The notes: generated from the sequence alone by a model not told the origin. 64,000 bases of DNA from Exiguobacterium indicum HHS 31 (GCF_001939065.1 NZ_MPSZ01000001.1:372001-436000); one strand, 5' to 3'. Counted from the first letter of the stretch, positions 51,079-60,155 are shown. Translations and numbers: made by a program.

Positions 51079-51087
51079 TTGACTTCA

Positions 51088-51492
51088 TTATTTATACGCT
51101 GGCTGAGCAAGCGTACGAAGAACGTCGACAGGATATCGTTCTAAGTCAAGGATATCAAATCCGATAAATCCGGTATGATCGGATTCAGCGAAGTAGAACG
51201 TAACTCCTTGGAGGTGAGACGAACTTTTCGGAATCGTGTTTCGCAATCGGAGCGAGAAACGATCTGTATGTTCTGCGTATAAGAATGCTTGTGAATGGAC
51301 GGCGCGGATCACGTTCGCTTCTTCATTGAAACATTCAATCCCGACGATGCGTCCCTCTTGATCAACGTCTACGTTGAGGAATTCATTTTCTTCTAGCTCG
51401 TCCGTTTCTTCAATCGCGGGAGTAAATGTTTCTGGGAAGAGATATAGATATCCCATTTCTGCTTCTTGATCATAAGTCATTCGAATCGTCAT
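51088..51492 (-). CDS. DUF2283-like protein (134 aa)
   Basis: The N-terminal 60 residues follow the DUF2283 pattern: MTYDQEAEMGYLYLF, then ENEFLNVDVDQEGRIVGIECFN. Residues 60-134 (AVHSQAFLYAEHTDRFSLRLRN, GVTFYFAESDHTGFIGFDIL) extend beyond a minimal DUF2283 domain. It is soluble and acidic. Function is unknown. It lies downstream of, and in the same direction as, the recombinase-like gene, with 29 bases between, and may be co-transcribed with it. Confidence 0.7.
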   Translation of the reverse strand: MTIRMTYDQEAEMGYLYLFPETFTPAIEETDELEENEFLNVDVDQEGRIVGIECFNEEANVIRAVHSQAFLYAEHTDRFSLRLRNTIPKSSSHLQGVTFYFAESDHTGFIGFDILDLERYPVDVLRTLAQPAYK

Positions 51493-51521
51493 CTATGTCA
51501 CATCCAAGTCTAATGATTTTT

Positions 51522-52493
51522 TTACAACAACGGTGTCAGTTCCTCGACCGCCTCTTCATAACGTCGGAGCGAGACATCCTTATAGAGGCATGTCTTCTGC
51601 AGACGTTCTTCCTTCGTCATCTCGTCCTGATACGTTTTTAAGATGAAACTGTTGCGTAACATCGACGGTGTCAAGACCCGTTTATTATCGGACCGTTCAT
51701 TCAACTGACGCATCATCTTCGTGATCATGACGATCGACAGTTGCTTCGGTGCATTTTTGCTGTAAACCCAGCGGAACGTCATCCGAGCAAAGTCGAAGGC
51801 GACGAAAAAGGGGTCGGTGCTGTGATAACGGGGACGGACCGGTTCCGGAATCGTCTTCAAGTAACGCAACATGATGTCTTGATCTTCCCGCTCGAGATGG
51901 AGCAGGTAACGGTTACCAAGGCGATCGTGGACAGTCATCTCTTGCTGGGCGAAATTAAGGTCATGCATCTTCAAACCAATGATGTGATGAACACGTAGAC
52001 CGTAGCGATAAAACAATCGAAGGATCAGTTCGTTTCGATCGATTAAAAACGGACGTGCCTTCAATTGATGTTCCGTCAAGCCGCGATCGGATTGATTCGT
52101 CCGGACCAATTGTTCATATTCCTTGAAGGAAGCGACGTGTTTTGCCGTCAATTCGTGCGTCGGTTGTGCGTATTCAATCAGCTTCGCCTTCGTTTGTCGA
52201 ATCTGATAATTGACTTGATTGATGACGGTGACGATCCGGGCAACCGTTGCTTGCTGGTAGAGTTTCTCTTCGATCAAGTATTCATTGATGAACGTCTTCC
52301 ACGTCTCGATCGAAATCGCCTTGAAATCGTCGATCGTCTCGAGTGGTTGGTCGACATCGGTCATGTAGCGATGGACTTCGATTAAATCATAGCGATAGCG
52401 GCGGACGGTCGAAAGTTGCCGTCCACTTGTCGTTAGATAAAACAAATAGCGTTCAATGAACTCTGGAAGCGTATACGACTGTTCGCGTGCCAT
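51522..52493 (-). CDS. Tyrosine recombinase-like protein with a degenerate catalytic site
   Basis: The 323-residue protein has the N-terminal SAM-like DNA-binding fold of phage integrases (about 5-110) and a C-terminal domain resembling the catalytic domain. The first active-site Arg is present (RYGLR167VHHIIGL). The H-x-x-R box reads S277-M-L-R280, so the His is missing; the later GH motif is also absent, while a Tyr (Tyr312, SLRRYEEA) sits in the expected place. It is therefore likely impaired in strand exchange, or diverged to a DNA-binding role. No attachment repeats or phage genes surround it. It occupies the space between hfq and hflX. Confidence 0.75.
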   Translation of the reverse strand: MAREQSYTLPEFIERYLFYLTTSGRQLSTVRRYRYDLIEVHRYMTDVDQPLETIDDFKAISIETWKTFINEYLIEEKLYQQATVARIVTVINQVNYQIRQTKAKLIEYAQPTHELTAKHVASFKEYEQLVRTNQSDRGLTEHQLKARPFLIDRNELILRLFYRYGLRVHHIIGLKMHDLNFAQQEMTVHDRLGNRYLLHLEREDQDIMLRYLKTIPEPVRPRYHSTDPFFVAFDFARMTFRWVYSKNAPKQLSIVMITKMMRQLNERSDNKRVLTPSMLRNSFILKTYQDEMTKEERLQKTCLYKDVSLRRYEEAVEELTPLL

Positions 52494-52561
52494 GGTTTTC
52501 CTCCCCTTATCGTAATCTTTCTTCCATCATAAACCGAACGGATGTTTCCTGTCCAAAAAAG

Positions 52562-52590
52562 TTCAGACGAACCGGTGCCTGTGGTATGAT
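52562..52590 (+). promoter_or_regulatory. Putative extended -10 promoter for hflX
   Basis: TTCAGA and TATGAT are separated by 17 bases, with TGG before the -10. The start codon is 42 bases downstream. Confidence 0.55.
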
Positions 52591-52631
52591 AAAGGGCGCA
52601 GTACGTCTTTACTCGTGAAAGGAATGATATT

Positions 52632-53873
52632 ATGTCAGAACGCGTCATCGTCGTTGGTTGCCAGCTCCCCGGTGTCCCGGACCATGTCTATGAAGAATCG
52701 GTCGCGGAGCTCGAAGCACTCGTCACGACTGCGCATGGTGTCGTCGTCGGTCGTCTGGATCAAAAACGACAAGCGATTGATCGCCGTACGTTCATCGGAA
52801 AAGGAAAGGTTGAAGAACTCGTTGCTTTAGCAGACGAACTTGAACCTGATTTAATCATATTCAATGCCGAGGTCACGCCCGGTCAGATGAAGAATATCCG
52901 GATCGCCTTGTCGGACCCGGAAGCCATCAAATTGATTGACCGGACGCAGTTGATCCTCGATATCTTCGCTGGCCGAGCCCAGTCACGCGAAGGGAAATTG
53001 CAGGTCGAACTGGCACAGATGAGTTATCTCTTACCACGTCTTGCCGGGCAGGGAACACAACTGTCACGTCTTGGTGGCGGAATCGGGACGCGTGGACCAG
53101 GTGAATCGAAACTCGAGACGGACCGCCGTCATATCCGGCGTCGGGTCGATGAGATCTCGAAACAACTCGAGACATCCGTCGCGCACCGTGCCCGTTACCG
53201 GGAACGTCGCAAAGAGAACCAAACATTCCAAATCGCGCTCGTCGGTTATACGAATGCCGGCAAATCAACGATCTTCAACCGGTTGACACAAGCCGACACA
53301 TACGAGAAGGATGAGTTGTTCGCGACGCTTGATCCGTTGACACGTCAAGTCGATTTGCCGGAAGGTGGTCAAATCCTCCTGACGGATACGGTCGGTTTCA
53401 TTCAAGATCTCCCGACGAAGTTGATCGCGGCGTTCCGTTCGACACTCGAGGAAGTGCTGGAAGCCGACTTGATCCTCCATGTCGTTGATGCGTCGAGTGA
53501 GCATTACTTGAATCAGATGCAGACGACGAACGATGTCCTCGATGAACTCGGTGCCGGTGACATTCCGCAACTGGAAGTCTACAACAAGAAGGATCAATTG
53601 AACCGCTTGTTCACAGGTGGAAAACTGCTGATTTCTGCGCTTGACCCGCAGGATATCGAGCGCTTGATCGAAGAGATCGAACGTTCGATCAGCGAAATCC
53701 TCGAGTATCTCGAGATTCGTATTCCAGTTGACGGATTTGCCCATTACAATCCGGCGAAGGAAGTCATGATGAATTTGAAGGAATCGTTCGAAGAAGATGG
53801 TTCCGTCATTCTAAAAGGTTACTTGCGTAAAGATACGCGTCTATACGCGACATTGAAACAATACGAGGTGTAA
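52632..53873 (+). CDS. hflX: GTPase HflX
   Basis: The 413-residue ribosome-associated GTPase splits stalled or hibernating ribosomes. It has the N-terminal HflX domain (AELEALVTTAHGVVVGRLDQKRQ, RTFIGKGKVEELVALA), the linker signature LSRLGGGIGTRGPGESKLE, and a G domain with G1 GYTNAGKSTIFN, G3 DTVGFIQDLP and G4 NKKD. In B. subtilis the homologue ynbA stands at the same place. It is followed after 2 bases by the YnbB-like gene. Confidence 0.96.
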   Translation: MSERVIVVGCQLPGVPDHVYEESVAELEALVTTAHGVVVGRLDQKRQAIDRRTFIGKGKVEELVALADELEPDLIIFNAEVTPGQMKNIRIALSDPEAIKLIDRTQLILDIFAGRAQSREGKLQVELAQMSYLLPRLAGQGTQLSRLGGGIGTRGPGESKLETDRRHIRRRVDEISKQLETSVAHRARYRERRKENQTFQIALVGYTNAGKSTIFNRLTQADTYEKDELFATLDPLTRQVDLPEGGQILLTDTVGFIQDLPTKLIAAFRSTLEEVLEADLILHVVDASSEHYLNQMQTTNDVLDELGAGDIPQLEVYNKKDQLNRLFTGGKLLISALDPQDIERLIEEIERSISEILEYLEIRIPVDGFAHYNPAKEVMMNLKESFEEDGSVILKGYLRKDTRLYATLKQYEV

Positions 53874-53875
53874 AC

Positions 53876-55153
53876 ATGTTTTCAGAATTAACCCATTACG
53901 AAACGCTCCGTCCGCTCATTGACCGGGCGGAGGAACAAATCGCCCCGTACGTTAAGAAAGCGCAAGAGGTCGCGGAATACAATCAATTCCGTGTCCTCGA
54001 TGCGTTCCGACGTCACAAGGTCAGTGATTTTCACTTCATGCCGTCAACAGGTTACGGCTACAACGATGAAGGACGCGATACGCTCGAACGGATCTATGCC
54101 GATGTCTTCGGTGCGGAAGCCGGTCTTTGTCGTCCGCAAATCATCAGCGGAACCCATGCGATCGGTATCGCGTTGTTCGGTTTGTTATTGCCAGGAGACG
54201 AATTGCTTTATATCACAGGAAAACCATACGACACGCTTGAAGAGATCGTCGGAATTCGTGGTGACGGACGCGGTTCATTAAAGGAACTGGGCGTCCAGTA
54301 TGATGTCGTCGAGATGAAAAACGCCGAGACGATCGACGTACCGGCCGTTCTCGAACGGATCACACCGCAGACGAAGGTCGTCGGGATTCAGCGTTCAAAA
54401 GGCTATGCGACGCGACGTAGTCTGCCGGTCAACGAGATCGGAGAAGCGATCGCTGCCATCAAAGCCGTTCATCCGCATGTACTGATCTTCGTCGATAACT
54501 GCTATGGTGAATTCGTCGAGACGATCGAACCGACGCACGTCGGGGCAGACTTGATGGCAGGATCGTTGATTAAGAATCCGGGTGGTGGTCTTGCGAAGAC
54601 CGGCGGTTATCTCGTCGGTCGAACGGACTTGATCGAACGGGCATCGTTCCGGATGACGACGCCAGGGATTGGCGCCGAAGCCGGTCCATCGTTATCCGCA
54701 CTTCCGGATATGTACCAAGGTTTCTATATGGCACCACATACGGTTAGCCAAGCGTTGATGGGTGCGATGTTCACGTCGAGCATGCTCGGTCAGTTCGGCT
54801 TTGACACGGCACCGCACCATACGGCAGAACGGACGGATTTGATTCAATCGGTTTCGTTCCATGCGCCGGAGCCGATGATTGCCTTCTGTCAGGCGATTCA
54901 AGCCGCTTCACCCGTCAATGCACATGCGTTACCGATTCCGGATTATATGCCGGGCTATGCGGACGATGTCATCATGGCAGCAGGAACATTCGTACAAGGA
55001 TCATCGATTGAGTTATCAGCGGATGGTCCGATCCGTGCGCCCTATACCGCATACGTCCAAGGTGGTTTGACGTATAGCCACGTCAAGATTGCCATTATCT
55101 CAGCCGTCAATCACTTGATGGAAAAACAATTAATTCCAGAAAAAAACGTTTAA
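53876..55153 (+). CDS. ynbB: PLP-dependent protein YnbB (methionine gamma-lyase/aluminium-resistance family)
   Basis: The 425-residue fold-type I PLP enzyme has the family blocks FHFMPSTGYGYNDEGRDTLERIYADVFGAE, PQIISGTHAIGIALFGLLLPGDELLY, VDNCYGEFVET (PLP-binding Asp) and the Schiff-base lysine in MAGSLIKNPGGGLAKTGGYLVG. Homologues were annotated as aluminium-resistance or cystathionine-lyase-like; the true reaction is not established. It is coupled to hflX with 2 bases between them and AGGTG as ribosome site, and precedes glnR, as in B. subtilis. Confidence 0.92.
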   Translation: MFSELTHYETLRPLIDRAEEQIAPYVKKAQEVAEYNQFRVLDAFRRHKVSDFHFMPSTGYGYNDEGRDTLERIYADVFGAEAGLCRPQIISGTHAIGIALFGLLLPGDELLYITGKPYDTLEEIVGIRGDGRGSLKELGVQYDVVEMKNAETIDVPAVLERITPQTKVVGIQRSKGYATRRSLPVNEIGEAIAAIKAVHPHVLIFVDNCYGEFVETIEPTHVGADLMAGSLIKNPGGGLAKTGGYLVGRTDLIERASFRMTTPGIGAEAGPSLSALPDMYQGFYMAPHTVSQALMGAMFTSSMLGQFGFDTAPHHTAERTDLIQSVSFHAPEPMIAFCQAIQAASPVNAHALPIPDYMPGYADDVIMAAGTFVQGSSIELSADGPIRAPYTAYVQGGLTYSHVKIAIISAVNHLMEKQLIPEKNV

Positions 55154-55214
55154 TACTAGAATATCTCGTGAAAAGACCTCTGAACGACTTCATGTAAAGT
55201 GATTAAAAAAGTTG

Positions 55215-55231
55215 TGTTAACTTTTCTTACA
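55215..55231 (+). promoter_or_regulatory. GlnR/TnrA box upstream of glnR
   Basis: TGTTAACTTTTCTTACA matches the consensus TGTNA-N7-TNACA perfectly. It ends 4 bases before the -35 of the glnRA promoter, fitting autoregulation by GlnR. Confidence 0.88.
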
Positions 55232-55235
55232 TCGC

Positions 55236-55265
55236 TTGACAAGTTGCCTGACAGAGGTTTATTCT
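55236..55265 (+). promoter_or_regulatory. Sigma-A promoter of glnRA
   Basis: Consensus TTGACA and TATTCT are separated by 18 bases, 28 bases before the start codon. Confidence 0.8.
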
Positions 55266-55293
55266 CATGGAGTAAGGAAAAAGGAGGAACCAC

Positions 55294-55692
55294 ATGGCAG
55301 ACTCATCACGCCAGTCCAAGCCACTATTTCCCATCGGAGTCGTTCAAGAGTTGACCGCGTTATCTGCCCGCCAGATCCGATACTACGAAGAACAAGGACT
55401 GATCAAACCGGAGCGGACAGAGACGAAGCGACGCCTCTATTCGTTCAACGATGTCGATCGTCTGTTGTCGATCAAGGAATACCTGGATCAGGGACTGAAT
55501 ATCGCAGGGATCAAATTGATTTTTGAAAACGATCTCGTCAAACGCGAACGCGTTGCGGAGAGCGTCGTCGAGACGCGCCCGGAACTATCTGACGGCGAAT
55601 TGTATAAACTCCTGAAAAATGAATTGAAGGAAGCAGGACGACATGGAAAGACGTCGCTCATCCAAGGTGAGCTCGGGCGTTTCTTCAAGTAA
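55294..55692 (+). CDS. glnR: MerR-family nitrogen repressor GlnR
   Basis: The 132-residue regulator has the MerR helix-turn-helix (LFPIGVVQELTALSARQIRYYEEQGLIKPERTETKRRLYSFNDVDRLLSIKEYLDQGLNIAGIK) and a short C-terminal tail that senses feedback-inhibited glutamine synthetase in relatives. It represses glnRA when glutamine is plentiful. A GlnR box and promoter lie directly upstream, and glnA follows at 45 bases. Confidence 0.96.
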   Translation: MADSSRQSKPLFPIGVVQELTALSARQIRYYEEQGLIKPERTETKRRLYSFNDVDRLLSIKEYLDQGLNIAGIKLIFENDLVKRERVAESVVETRPELSDGELYKLLKNELKEAGRHGKTSLIQGELGRFFK

Positions 55693-55737
55693 GGACCTGT
55701 AACCATATAAAAACGAATCGGAGAGGGGATTTGTCAC

Positions 55738-57084
55738 ATGACACGTCGCAACATTACACGAGAAGACATTTTGAAAATCGCTAAAGCTGAGGATGTACGC
55801 TTCATTCGCTTACAGTTCACAGATATCCTCGGAACGATCAAGAACGTTGAGATTCCAGTAAGCCAATTGGAAAAAGCACTTGATAACAAAATGATGTTCG
55901 ATGGTTCATCGATCGAAGGATTCGTCCGGATCGAAGAATCAGATATGTATCTCTTCCCAGACTTGAACACATGGGTCGTCTTCCCATGGACAGAAGATGG
56001 AACAGGGAAAGTTGCACGTTTAATCTGTGACATCCACAATCCGGATGGCACGCCGTTCGCAGGAGACCCACGTGGTCAGCTCAAACGGGTACTTAAAGAG
56101 ATGGAAGAGCTCGGTTTCTCATCATTCAACGTTGGACCAGAGCCAGAATTCTTCCTCTTCAAGAAAGATGAAAAAGGTCGTCCGACACTTGAATTGAACG
56201 ACCAAGGTGGATACTTCGACCTCGCACCAGTCGACCTCGGTGAAAACTGCCGTAAAGAGATCGTCATCGAGCTCGAGAACATGGGCTTTGAAATCGAAGC
56301 ATCACACCACGAAGTCGCTCCAGGTCAGCACGAAATCGACTTCAAATATGCGGATGCGATCACGACAGCGGATAACATCCAAACGTTCAAACTCGTCGTC
56401 AAGACGATTGCTGCGAAGCACAACTTGCACGCGACATTCATGCCAAAACCACTCTTCGGTGTCAACGGATCAGGCATGCACGCGAACATGTCGCTCTTCA
56501 AAGGCAACGAGAACGTCTTCTTCGATGAAGGCAACGAAGACATGCAATTGTCGGATGATGCACGTGCCTTCACGGCAGGTATCCTCAAACACGCTCGTGC
56601 GTTCACAGCGGTTTGTAACCCGACAGTCAACTCATACAAACGTCTTGTTCCTGGCTACGAAGCACCTTGCTACGTCGCATGGTCAGCACGTAACCGTTCA
56701 CCACTCGTCCGTGTTCCTGCAGCACGTGGACTCTCGACTCGTATCGAAGTTCGTTCAGTCGACCCAGCAGCGAACCCGTACCTTGCGCTTGCGACATTGC
56801 TCGCTTCAGGTCTTGATGGAATCAAGAACAACTTGAAAGCACCGGCTCCAATCGACCGCAACATCTACGTCATGGACAAACCGGAACGCGTTGCAAACGG
56901 AATTGATGATCTTCCATCAACACTCAGCCACGCACTCGAAGTCTTGAAAGCGGATGACGTCGTCATGCACGCTCTCGGCGATCACATCGCAGAGCACTTC
57001 GTTGAATTGAAAGAAATCGAATGGGATATGTTCCGGACGCAAGTCACGGAATGGGAACGCGATCAGTACATGGTCTTGTTCTAA
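55738..57084 (+). CDS. glnA: Glutamine synthetase, type I-alpha
   Basis: The 448-residue enzyme makes glutamine from glutamate, ammonia and ATP as a dodecamer. Landmarks are [17 protein letters not shown] with Arg64, the feedback-contact residue of the Bacillus type, [23 protein letters not shown], the ATP-site [20 protein letters not shown], and [30 protein letters not shown]. The tyrosine adenylylation motif of type I-beta enzymes is absent, so control is by feedback and GlnR. Codons are strongly optimised, suggesting high expression. Confidence 0.98.
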   Translation: MTRRNITREDILKIAKAEDVRFIRLQFTDILGTIKNVEIPVSQLEKALDNKMMFDGSSIEGFVRIEESDMYLFPDLNTWVVFPWTEDGTGKVARLICDIHNPDGTPFAGDPRGQLKRVLKEMEELGFSSFNVGPEPEFFLFKKDEKGRPTLELNDQGGYFDLAPVDLGENCRKEIVIELENMGFEIEASHHEVAPGQHEIDFKYADAITTADNIQTFKLVVKTIAAKHNLHATFMPKPLFGVNGSGMHANMSLFKGNENVFFDEGNEDMQLSDDARAFTAGILKHARAFTAVCNPTVNSYKRLVPGYEAPCYVAWSARNRSPLVRVPAARGLSTRIEVRSVDPAANPYLALATLLASGLDGIKNNLKAPAPIDRNIYVMDKPERVANGIDDLPSTLSHALEVLKADDVVMHALGDHIAEHFVELKEIEWDMFRTQVTEWERDQYMVLF

Positions 57085-57088
57085 TCCA

Positions 57089-57128
57089 ACTCAAGCACTT
57101 TCGGACTTCTGTCCGGAAGTGCTTTTTT
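57089..57128 (+). terminator. Intrinsic terminator after glnA
   Basis: AGCACTTTCGGAC pairs with GTCCGGAAGTGCT around TTCT, followed by TTTTTT. Confidence 0.92.
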
Positions 57129-57200
57129 CATAGCGCCGACAGGGATTGAGTCAAGGATGTGGAAAGATACAAGAGTACAAAGAAAGGGAGACGATACATC

Positions 57201-57437
57201 ATGAAAAAAGGATATGAAGGCAAAGAAATCACGGTCTATTTTGATTCGGAAGTCTGCATTCACTCTGGTCATTGTGTACAAAGTCTACCAACTGTCTTTG
57301 ATGTCAAGCGGCGTCCGTGGATTGAAGCGGATGGGGCACCAGTGGACGATGTCATGCGGGTCGTCGACGGTTGTCCGAGCGGCGCCTTATCTTACGAACG
57401 GAGGGAAGCAAATGGAGCTGAAACGAGCGGAACGTAA
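57201..57437 (+). CDS. YjdI-like mono-cluster iron-sulfur protein
   Basis: The 78-residue protein matches the divergent 4Fe-4S mono-cluster family (Fer4_19/YjdI): VYFDSEVCIHSGHCVQSLPTVFDVKRRPWIE and VVDGCPSGALSYE give three cysteines in the usual order. It likely carries one electron-transfer cluster. AAAGGGAG lies before the ATG; an upstream ATG adds 14 residues without ribosome site. It overlaps a GNAT-like gene by 26 bases, as yjdI and yjdJ are paired in other bacteria. Confidence 0.88.
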   Translation: MKKGYEGKEITVYFDSEVCIHSGHCVQSLPTVFDVKRRPWIEADGAPVDDVMRVVDGCPSGALSYERREANGAETSGT

Positions 57438-57687
57438 AATCGAAGCCCATCAGGAAGGTGAAGTGATTGGGGAAATCACGTACAGCGATACGAACAACGG
57501 CATGTGGATCATCGATCATACGTATGTCGATCCTGCGCACCGCAATCAACAGATCGGAGAACAACTCGTTGCCGAGATCGTCAACTGGGCCCGAGAAGCA
57601 AACGTCAAACTGTTACCGTTATGTCCGTTTGCGAAAAAAGAGTTTGAACATCAATCGGATTATCAGGACGTACAAGCAAATACGTGA
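57412..57687 (+). CDS. YjdJ-like GNAT-fold acetyltransferase
   Basis: The 91-residue protein is a minimal GNAT domain: EGEVIGEITYSDTNNGMWIIDHTYVDPAHRNQQIGEQLVAEIVNWAREANVKLLPLCPFAKKEFE. The R-N-Q-Q-I-G-E segment is the acetyl-CoA-binding loop. It begins inside the YjdI-like gene with GGAGGG upstream. Substrate unknown; pairing with YjdI is common, so a shared role is likely. Confidence 0.87.
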   Translation: MELKRAERKIEAHQEGEVIGEITYSDTNNGMWIIDHTYVDPAHRNQQIGEQLVAEIVNWAREANVKLLPLCPFAKKEFEHQSDYQDVQANT

Positions 57688-57691
57688 ACAC

Positions 57692-57733
57692 AAAAATCTC
57701 CTCTAGTCTCTTAAGACCAGAGGAGATTTTTCG
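57692..57733. terminator. Bidirectional terminator between convergent genes
   Basis: AAATCTCCTCT pairs with AGAGGAGATTT, and GTCT with AGAC inside; A- and T-runs flank both sides. Confidence 0.9.
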
Positions 57734-57735
57734 GG

Positions 57736-57912
57736 TCATTGTTTATGATCCCTAACTTTCATTTTGCGAGAAACCATCAGCGTGCCGAAATAGGCGATGA
57801 CGTACAACACAATCAATCCTTGTTTTAGCAGATAAGGTAGATCCATTTGACTCGCGATTATAAAAATGACGCACAGCAATATCAAATAGGGTATGAACTG
57901 CTTATTTGGCAT
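57736..57912 (-). CDS. Small membrane protein (58 aa), unknown function
   Basis: The protein starts MPNKQFIPYLILLCVIFIIA and has two hydrophobic helices (about 7-22 and 30-46) with a short turn, ending in a basic tail (SRKMKVRDHKQ) that should face the cytoplasm. AAGGAGG lies 7 bases before this ATG; the ATG eight codons upstream has none. I do not recognise a family. It is separated from azlD by 88 bases. Confidence 0.7.
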   Translation of the reverse strand: MPNKQFIPYLILLCVIFIIASQMDLPYLLKQGLIVLYVIAYFGTLMVSRKMKVRDHKQ

Positions 57913-58000
57913 ATCAGGACCTCCTTCACTATCCATTTATTTCTATTTATAAGGATAACACAAGAGATGCATCGAAATAGGCTAAAGATGAATGACTTGC

Positions 58001-58327
58001 TTATAGATACAATCGTAGAAACGCCATCGTGATAACACCAGTCACGACCGTCCAGGATAAACTTTTACTGAAAATCGCGACCGCCATGGTCGGGAGGGCG
58101 GCGAAGACATGAAGCATCGAAACCGTCGGAAACGCCTCATCTTGAGCGATGAGAAGATTTTGAAAGAAAAGGGCACCGAGCAGGCAGACCGGAATGAACG
58201 AGAGCCATTCTGTTACGAGACGCGGTAACGTTAGCCCGTGAAGGACGAGAAACGGTAAGACGCGTGGAATCCAAGTGACGAGTCCACAAGCTAAAAAAAG
58301 AGCAATTAATTCCGGGCGGATTTCCAT
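58001..58327 (-). CDS. azlD: AzlD-type branched-chain amino acid export subunit
   Basis: The 108-residue protein has four hydrophobic helices and the AzlD pattern: ALFLACGLVTWIPRVLPFLVL, FIPVCLLGALFFQNLL, AALPTMAVAIFSKSLSWTVVTGVITMAFLRLYL. With AzlC it forms a two-subunit exporter for branched-chain amino acids or their analogues. It begins 22 bases inside azlC, with AGGAG upstream. The frame runs on 15 codons further upstream without a better start. Confidence 0.87.
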   Translation of the reverse strand: MEIRPELIALFLACGLVTWIPRVLPFLVLHGLTLPRLVTEWLSFIPVCLLGALFFQNLLIAQDEAFPTVSMLHVFAALPTMAVAIFSKSLSWTVVTGVITMAFLRLYL

Positions 58328-59007
58328 CGTGTGATCACGACTCCTATACTTGCACCACCGAGCGTCGCGCAAAGAACGGCGACTTCTGGAGAAAAGTAGC
58401 GCATGGTTATGTAAAGCAAAAGTAAGACAATCAATAACAGGCAGCTATTCAAGGCAATACGGGAACGTTCCCCTTCAAACTGTAAGTATAATAAGCCGAT
58501 GAACATCGCTGTCAGGGCAAAATCGAGACCGAAGCGCTCGGGATCAGGGAACCAGCTGCCGACAAGAGCGCCGAGAACGGTTGCGACGATCCAACTGAAG
58601 TAAGCAGTCAGATTCAAGCCATGCATGAAGGACGGGGAGAGCTTCTCTTTTTGGGCAGTGTTCATCGCGACAGCGAACGACTCATCCGTCAGTAGCGTTC
58701 CGGTACCGAGACGGTCGCGAAGATGCCGTGTCTCAACATGTGGCGCAAGCGTCAGACTCATTAACAAGTGCCTGAGATTGACGATGAACGTCGTCAGAAT
58801 GATGGCAGAAGCAGGACTATTTAATAGTAAGAGACTCGTGATGATGAACTGAGCGGCACCGGCATAGATGAAGACGGACATGAATCCGACTTCAAGAGGG
58901 GATAAGCCGGAGGCACGACCGACGATCCCAGCTGAAAAACCGATGCCGATATATCCGAGGACAGTGGGTAGACAGGCACGGACACCTGCTTGAAAGGCTG
59001 ATGACAT
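58306..59007 (-). CDS. azlC: AzlC-type branched-chain amino acid export subunit
   Basis: The 233-residue protein shows the AzlC signature: ACLPTVLGYIGIGFSAGIVGRASGLSPLEVGFMSVFIYAGAAQFI, then VNLRHLLMSLTLAPHV and TGTLLTDESFAVAM. About seven or eight helices are expected. The ATG at 59007 has GAGGAGG 6 bases upstream; the longer frame is unsupported. Upstream and divergent is dhaK. Confidence 0.9.
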   Translation of the reverse strand: MSSAFQAGVRACLPTVLGYIGIGFSAGIVGRASGLSPLEVGFMSVFIYAGAAQFIITSLLLLNSPASAIILTTFIVNLRHLLMSLTLAPHVETRHLRDRLGTGTLLTDESFAVAMNTAQKEKLSPSFMHGLNLTAYFSWIVATVLGALVGSWFPDPERFGLDFALTAMFIGLLYLQFEGERSRIALNSCLLLIVLLLLYITMRYFSPEVAVLCATLGGASIGVVITRWKSARN

Positions 59008-59162
59008 TCGATTCCTCCTCTTTTTTAAGAGCATAGCATTCATGCGGAATGTCGTCACCAACTGGTCAATATTTTCATCATTTTTTTCGACATATTCGAC
59101 TTGATTTGGTGGTAAAGACTAAGTGGTACGGCAAAAATCAGTTAGGTAAAGGAGCGTTTTTC

Positions 59163-60131
59163 ATGCACAAATTAATGAAAGATTCAAACCGGTTCGTTTC
59201 AGACATGGTCGACGGACTCGTACTAGCTCACCCTGATTTGTATAAAAAGGTCGAAGGGGTCAATGTCGTCGCGCGGAAAGTACCGCTTGATGGAAAAGTC
59301 GGACTCGTTTCTGGTGGAGGAAGTGGTCATGAACCAGCGCACGCTGGATTCGTGGGTGACGGTATGCTTGCTGCGGCTGTTTGCGGGGAAGTCTTCACGT
59401 CACCGACACCGGATATGGTGCTCGAAGGTATCAAGGCAGCCCATGGTGGAAAAGGTGTCCTCCTTGTCGTCAAGAACTACTCCGGTGATGTCATGAACTT
59501 CGATATGGCGAAGGAACTTGCTGAACTCGAGGACATCGAAGTCGACACGGTCGTTGTCAATGATGACATCGCGATCAAAAAGGAAGAGGATCGTCGTGGT
59601 GTCGCGGGAACGGTCTTCGTCCATAAGATTGCCGGAGCTGCAGCTGCAGAAGGGAAATCACTGAGTGAAGTCAAAGCAGTTGCGGAAAAAGTCATCCAGG
59701 GCGTTCGTTCGATCGGAATGGCACTCTCACCATGTTACATGCCAGAGAGTGGCAAACCAGGCTTTGAGTTGCATGATGACGAGATGGAGATCGGAATCGG
59801 GATCCATGGTGAAAAAGGACTTGAACGAAAAGCGGTCGCTTCCGTGGATGCGATCGTTAAAGAGTTGCTCGATCGTCTGACGAAAGAGGTACCAGACAAA
59901 AAAGTCGCCGTCATGGTGAATGGGATGGGTGGAACACCAGAATCCGAACTGTATATCACGTATAAATACGTCGCGGAAGAACTTCAGGCGCATGGGTACG
60001 AGATTGCCCGTTCGTTCGTTGGAAACTATATGACGTCGCTCGAGATGCACGGATTCTCAATCACGCTCTTACCAGTGGATGATGAACTGCTTGGTTATCT
60101 CGATGCAGAAACGAAAGCGATTGGATTCTAA
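59163..60131 (+). CDS. dhaK: Dihydroxyacetone kinase, DhaK subunit
   Basis: The 322-residue subunit binds dihydroxyacetone covalently through a histidine, here His215 in GIGIHGEKGL. Other landmarks are LVSGGGSGHEPAHAGFVG (residues 49-66) and VLLVVKNYSGDVMNFDMA. It takes phosphate from ADP-bound DhaL to make dihydroxyacetone phosphate, using the PTS via DhaM rather than ATP. AAAGGAG lies before the chosen ATG; the frame is open 38 codons upstream without a site. It heads the dhaKLM operon. Confidence 0.96.
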   Translation: MHKLMKDSNRFVSDMVDGLVLAHPDLYKKVEGVNVVARKVPLDGKVGLVSGGGSGHEPAHAGFVGDGMLAAAVCGEVFTSPTPDMVLEGIKAAHGGKGVLLVVKNYSGDVMNFDMAKELAELEDIEVDTVVVNDDIAIKKEEDRRGVAGTVFVHKIAGAAAAEGKSLSEVKAVAEKVIQGVRSIGMALSPCYMPESGKPGFELHDDEMEIGIGIHGEKGLERKAVASVDAIVKELLDRLTKEVPDKKVAVMVNGMGGTPESELYITYKYVAEELQAHGYEIARSFVGNYMTSLEMHGFSITLLPVDDELLGYLDAETKAIGF

Positions 60132-60155
60132 TTCAGATAAACGGGGTGTACAAAG

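Noticed and set aside
56207-56836. 209-codon open frame on the plus strand inside glnA
   Set aside because: It is the shifted frame of a highly codon-biased glutamine synthetase gene, with low-complexity Ser/Arg/Thr composition and no ribosome site.
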